DNA of 24,179 nucleotides from an uncultured Bilophila sp. (GTDB lineage: Bacteria; Desulfobacterota; Desulfovibrionia; Desulfovibrionales; Desulfovibrionaceae): positions 1 to 24,179 of the forward strand of contig CAJUHZ010000036.1 in the NCBI GenBank assembly GCA_910585945.1, in the 5' to 3' direction. Below the pieces are notes generated by a model that ran no database searches, was not told where the DNA came from, and worked only from the letters and a program-made list of their open reading frames with translations. The translations under genes were made by a program, and so were the position numbers. Shown here piece after piece: positions 21,777 through 24,179 of the stretch (the stretch's first letter is position 1; each line of letters begins with the position of its first letter).

Positions 21777-21780
<4 letters not shown>
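21439..21780 (+). CDS. clpS: ClpS adaptor for N-degron proteolysis
   Basis: A protein of 113 aa. After an acidic, flexible N-terminus (about 30 residues, needed to switch ClpA) comes the folded core: YEVLLHNDDYTTMEFVVEIL, with Asn39 and Asp40 matching the N-degron-binding Asn34/Asp35 of E. coli, and MLAVHQNGTGVAGVYPREIA. It delivers proteins with destabilising N-terminal residues to ClpA. ATG 21439 is chosen because the family core starts soon after; the frame extends to 21313 without family similarity. The ribosome site (GAGCG) is weak. It overlaps clpA by 4 bases. Confidence 0.95.
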
Positions 21781-24101
<2,321 letters not shown>

Positions 24102-24122
24102 GTGTGTACAAACGGGACATGT

Positions 24123-24145
24123 TTTGGGGGCTGCTCGCCCCCAAA
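24123..24145 (+). terminator. Hairpin after clpA
   Basis: TTTGGGGGC and GCCCCCAAA form a perfect 9-bp stem with a 5-base loop, 21 bases after the clpA stop. No T run follows on the plus strand, so it is either a non-canonical terminator or part of a repeat element. It is directly followed by a second hairpin. Confidence 0.5.
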
Positions 24146-24152
24146 CCCCTCG

Positions 24153-24173
24153 GCAGGGGAATGATTCCCCTGC
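24153..24173. repeat. Second hairpin after clpA, REP-like
   Basis: GCAGGGGAA and TTCCCCTGC form a perfect 9-bp stem with a 3-base loop, 7 bases after the first hairpin. Paired G-tract/C-tract hairpins of this type look like dispersed intergenic repeats seen in Desulfovibrio genomes; this is from memory and was not searched. The window ends just after it. Confidence 0.45.
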
Positions 24174-24179
24174 ACCCCC

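Overview
The window joins a tailed-phage (podovirus-type) prophage to a conserved bacterial chromosome segment. The DNA is GC-rich. The gene order tlpA-like, GNAT, hpt, zinc-ribbon/DUF3426, radA, clpS, clpA and the style of the proteins suggest a sulfate-reducing Desulfovibrionaceae host (Desulfovibrio or a close relative). This is an inference from familiarity; no search was run.

Prophage, 1 to about 17.2 kb. Everything from 1 to 16075 is coded on the minus strand, so the late operon reads right to left. In transcription order it holds: a 78-aa HTH protein; a pesticin-type endolysin; a 3-TM-type holin; TerS; TerL; a GNAT-like protein with a low-complexity insert; a small head protein; the portal; a Bbp19-like protein; scaffold; major capsid; a Bbp16-like capsid cement protein; a T7-gp17-type fibre base; a 205-aa fibre-associated protein; a Gly-rich, Cys-containing fibre tip; a fibre-assembly chaperone; tail tubular A (gp11-like) and B (gp12-like); a gp14-like internal virion protein; and the start of the next internal virion gene, cut by the left edge. 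The head genes resemble Bordetella phage BPP-1 and the tail genes resemble T7. Genes overlap or nearly touch (ATGA, TGATG), and most have clear Shine-Dalgarno sites. A LexA/CI-type repressor is coded divergently at 16442-17173. No integrase, replication gene, tRNA or transposase is visible, so the early module must lie beyond position 1 or be missing.

Regulatory core, 15.7-17.5 kb. A late-promoter candidate before the endolysin has a near-consensus -10, a poor -35 and five 10-bp-phased AT-rich repeats upstream. A second 10-bp repeat/palindrome lies upstream of the HTH gene. The repressor promoter has a perfect TTGACA placed so that transcription would start at or next to the ATG, implying a leaderless mRNA.

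Host segment, 17.5-24.2 kb, plus strand. A secreted TlpA-like thioredoxin, an ArgA-like GNAT acetyltransferase and hypoxanthine phosphoribosyltransferase form a tight cluster. They are followed by a membrane zinc-ribbon protein, RadA, and the ClpS-ClpA pair of the N-degron pathway. A double hairpin follows clpA.

I found no DGR, CRISPR, toxin-antitoxin or recognisable defence system. The most unusual features are the phased repeat arrays at the phage switch, 9-bp periodic tracts in three unrelated phage genes, and the Cys-rich Gly-rich fibre tip in lower-GC DNA.
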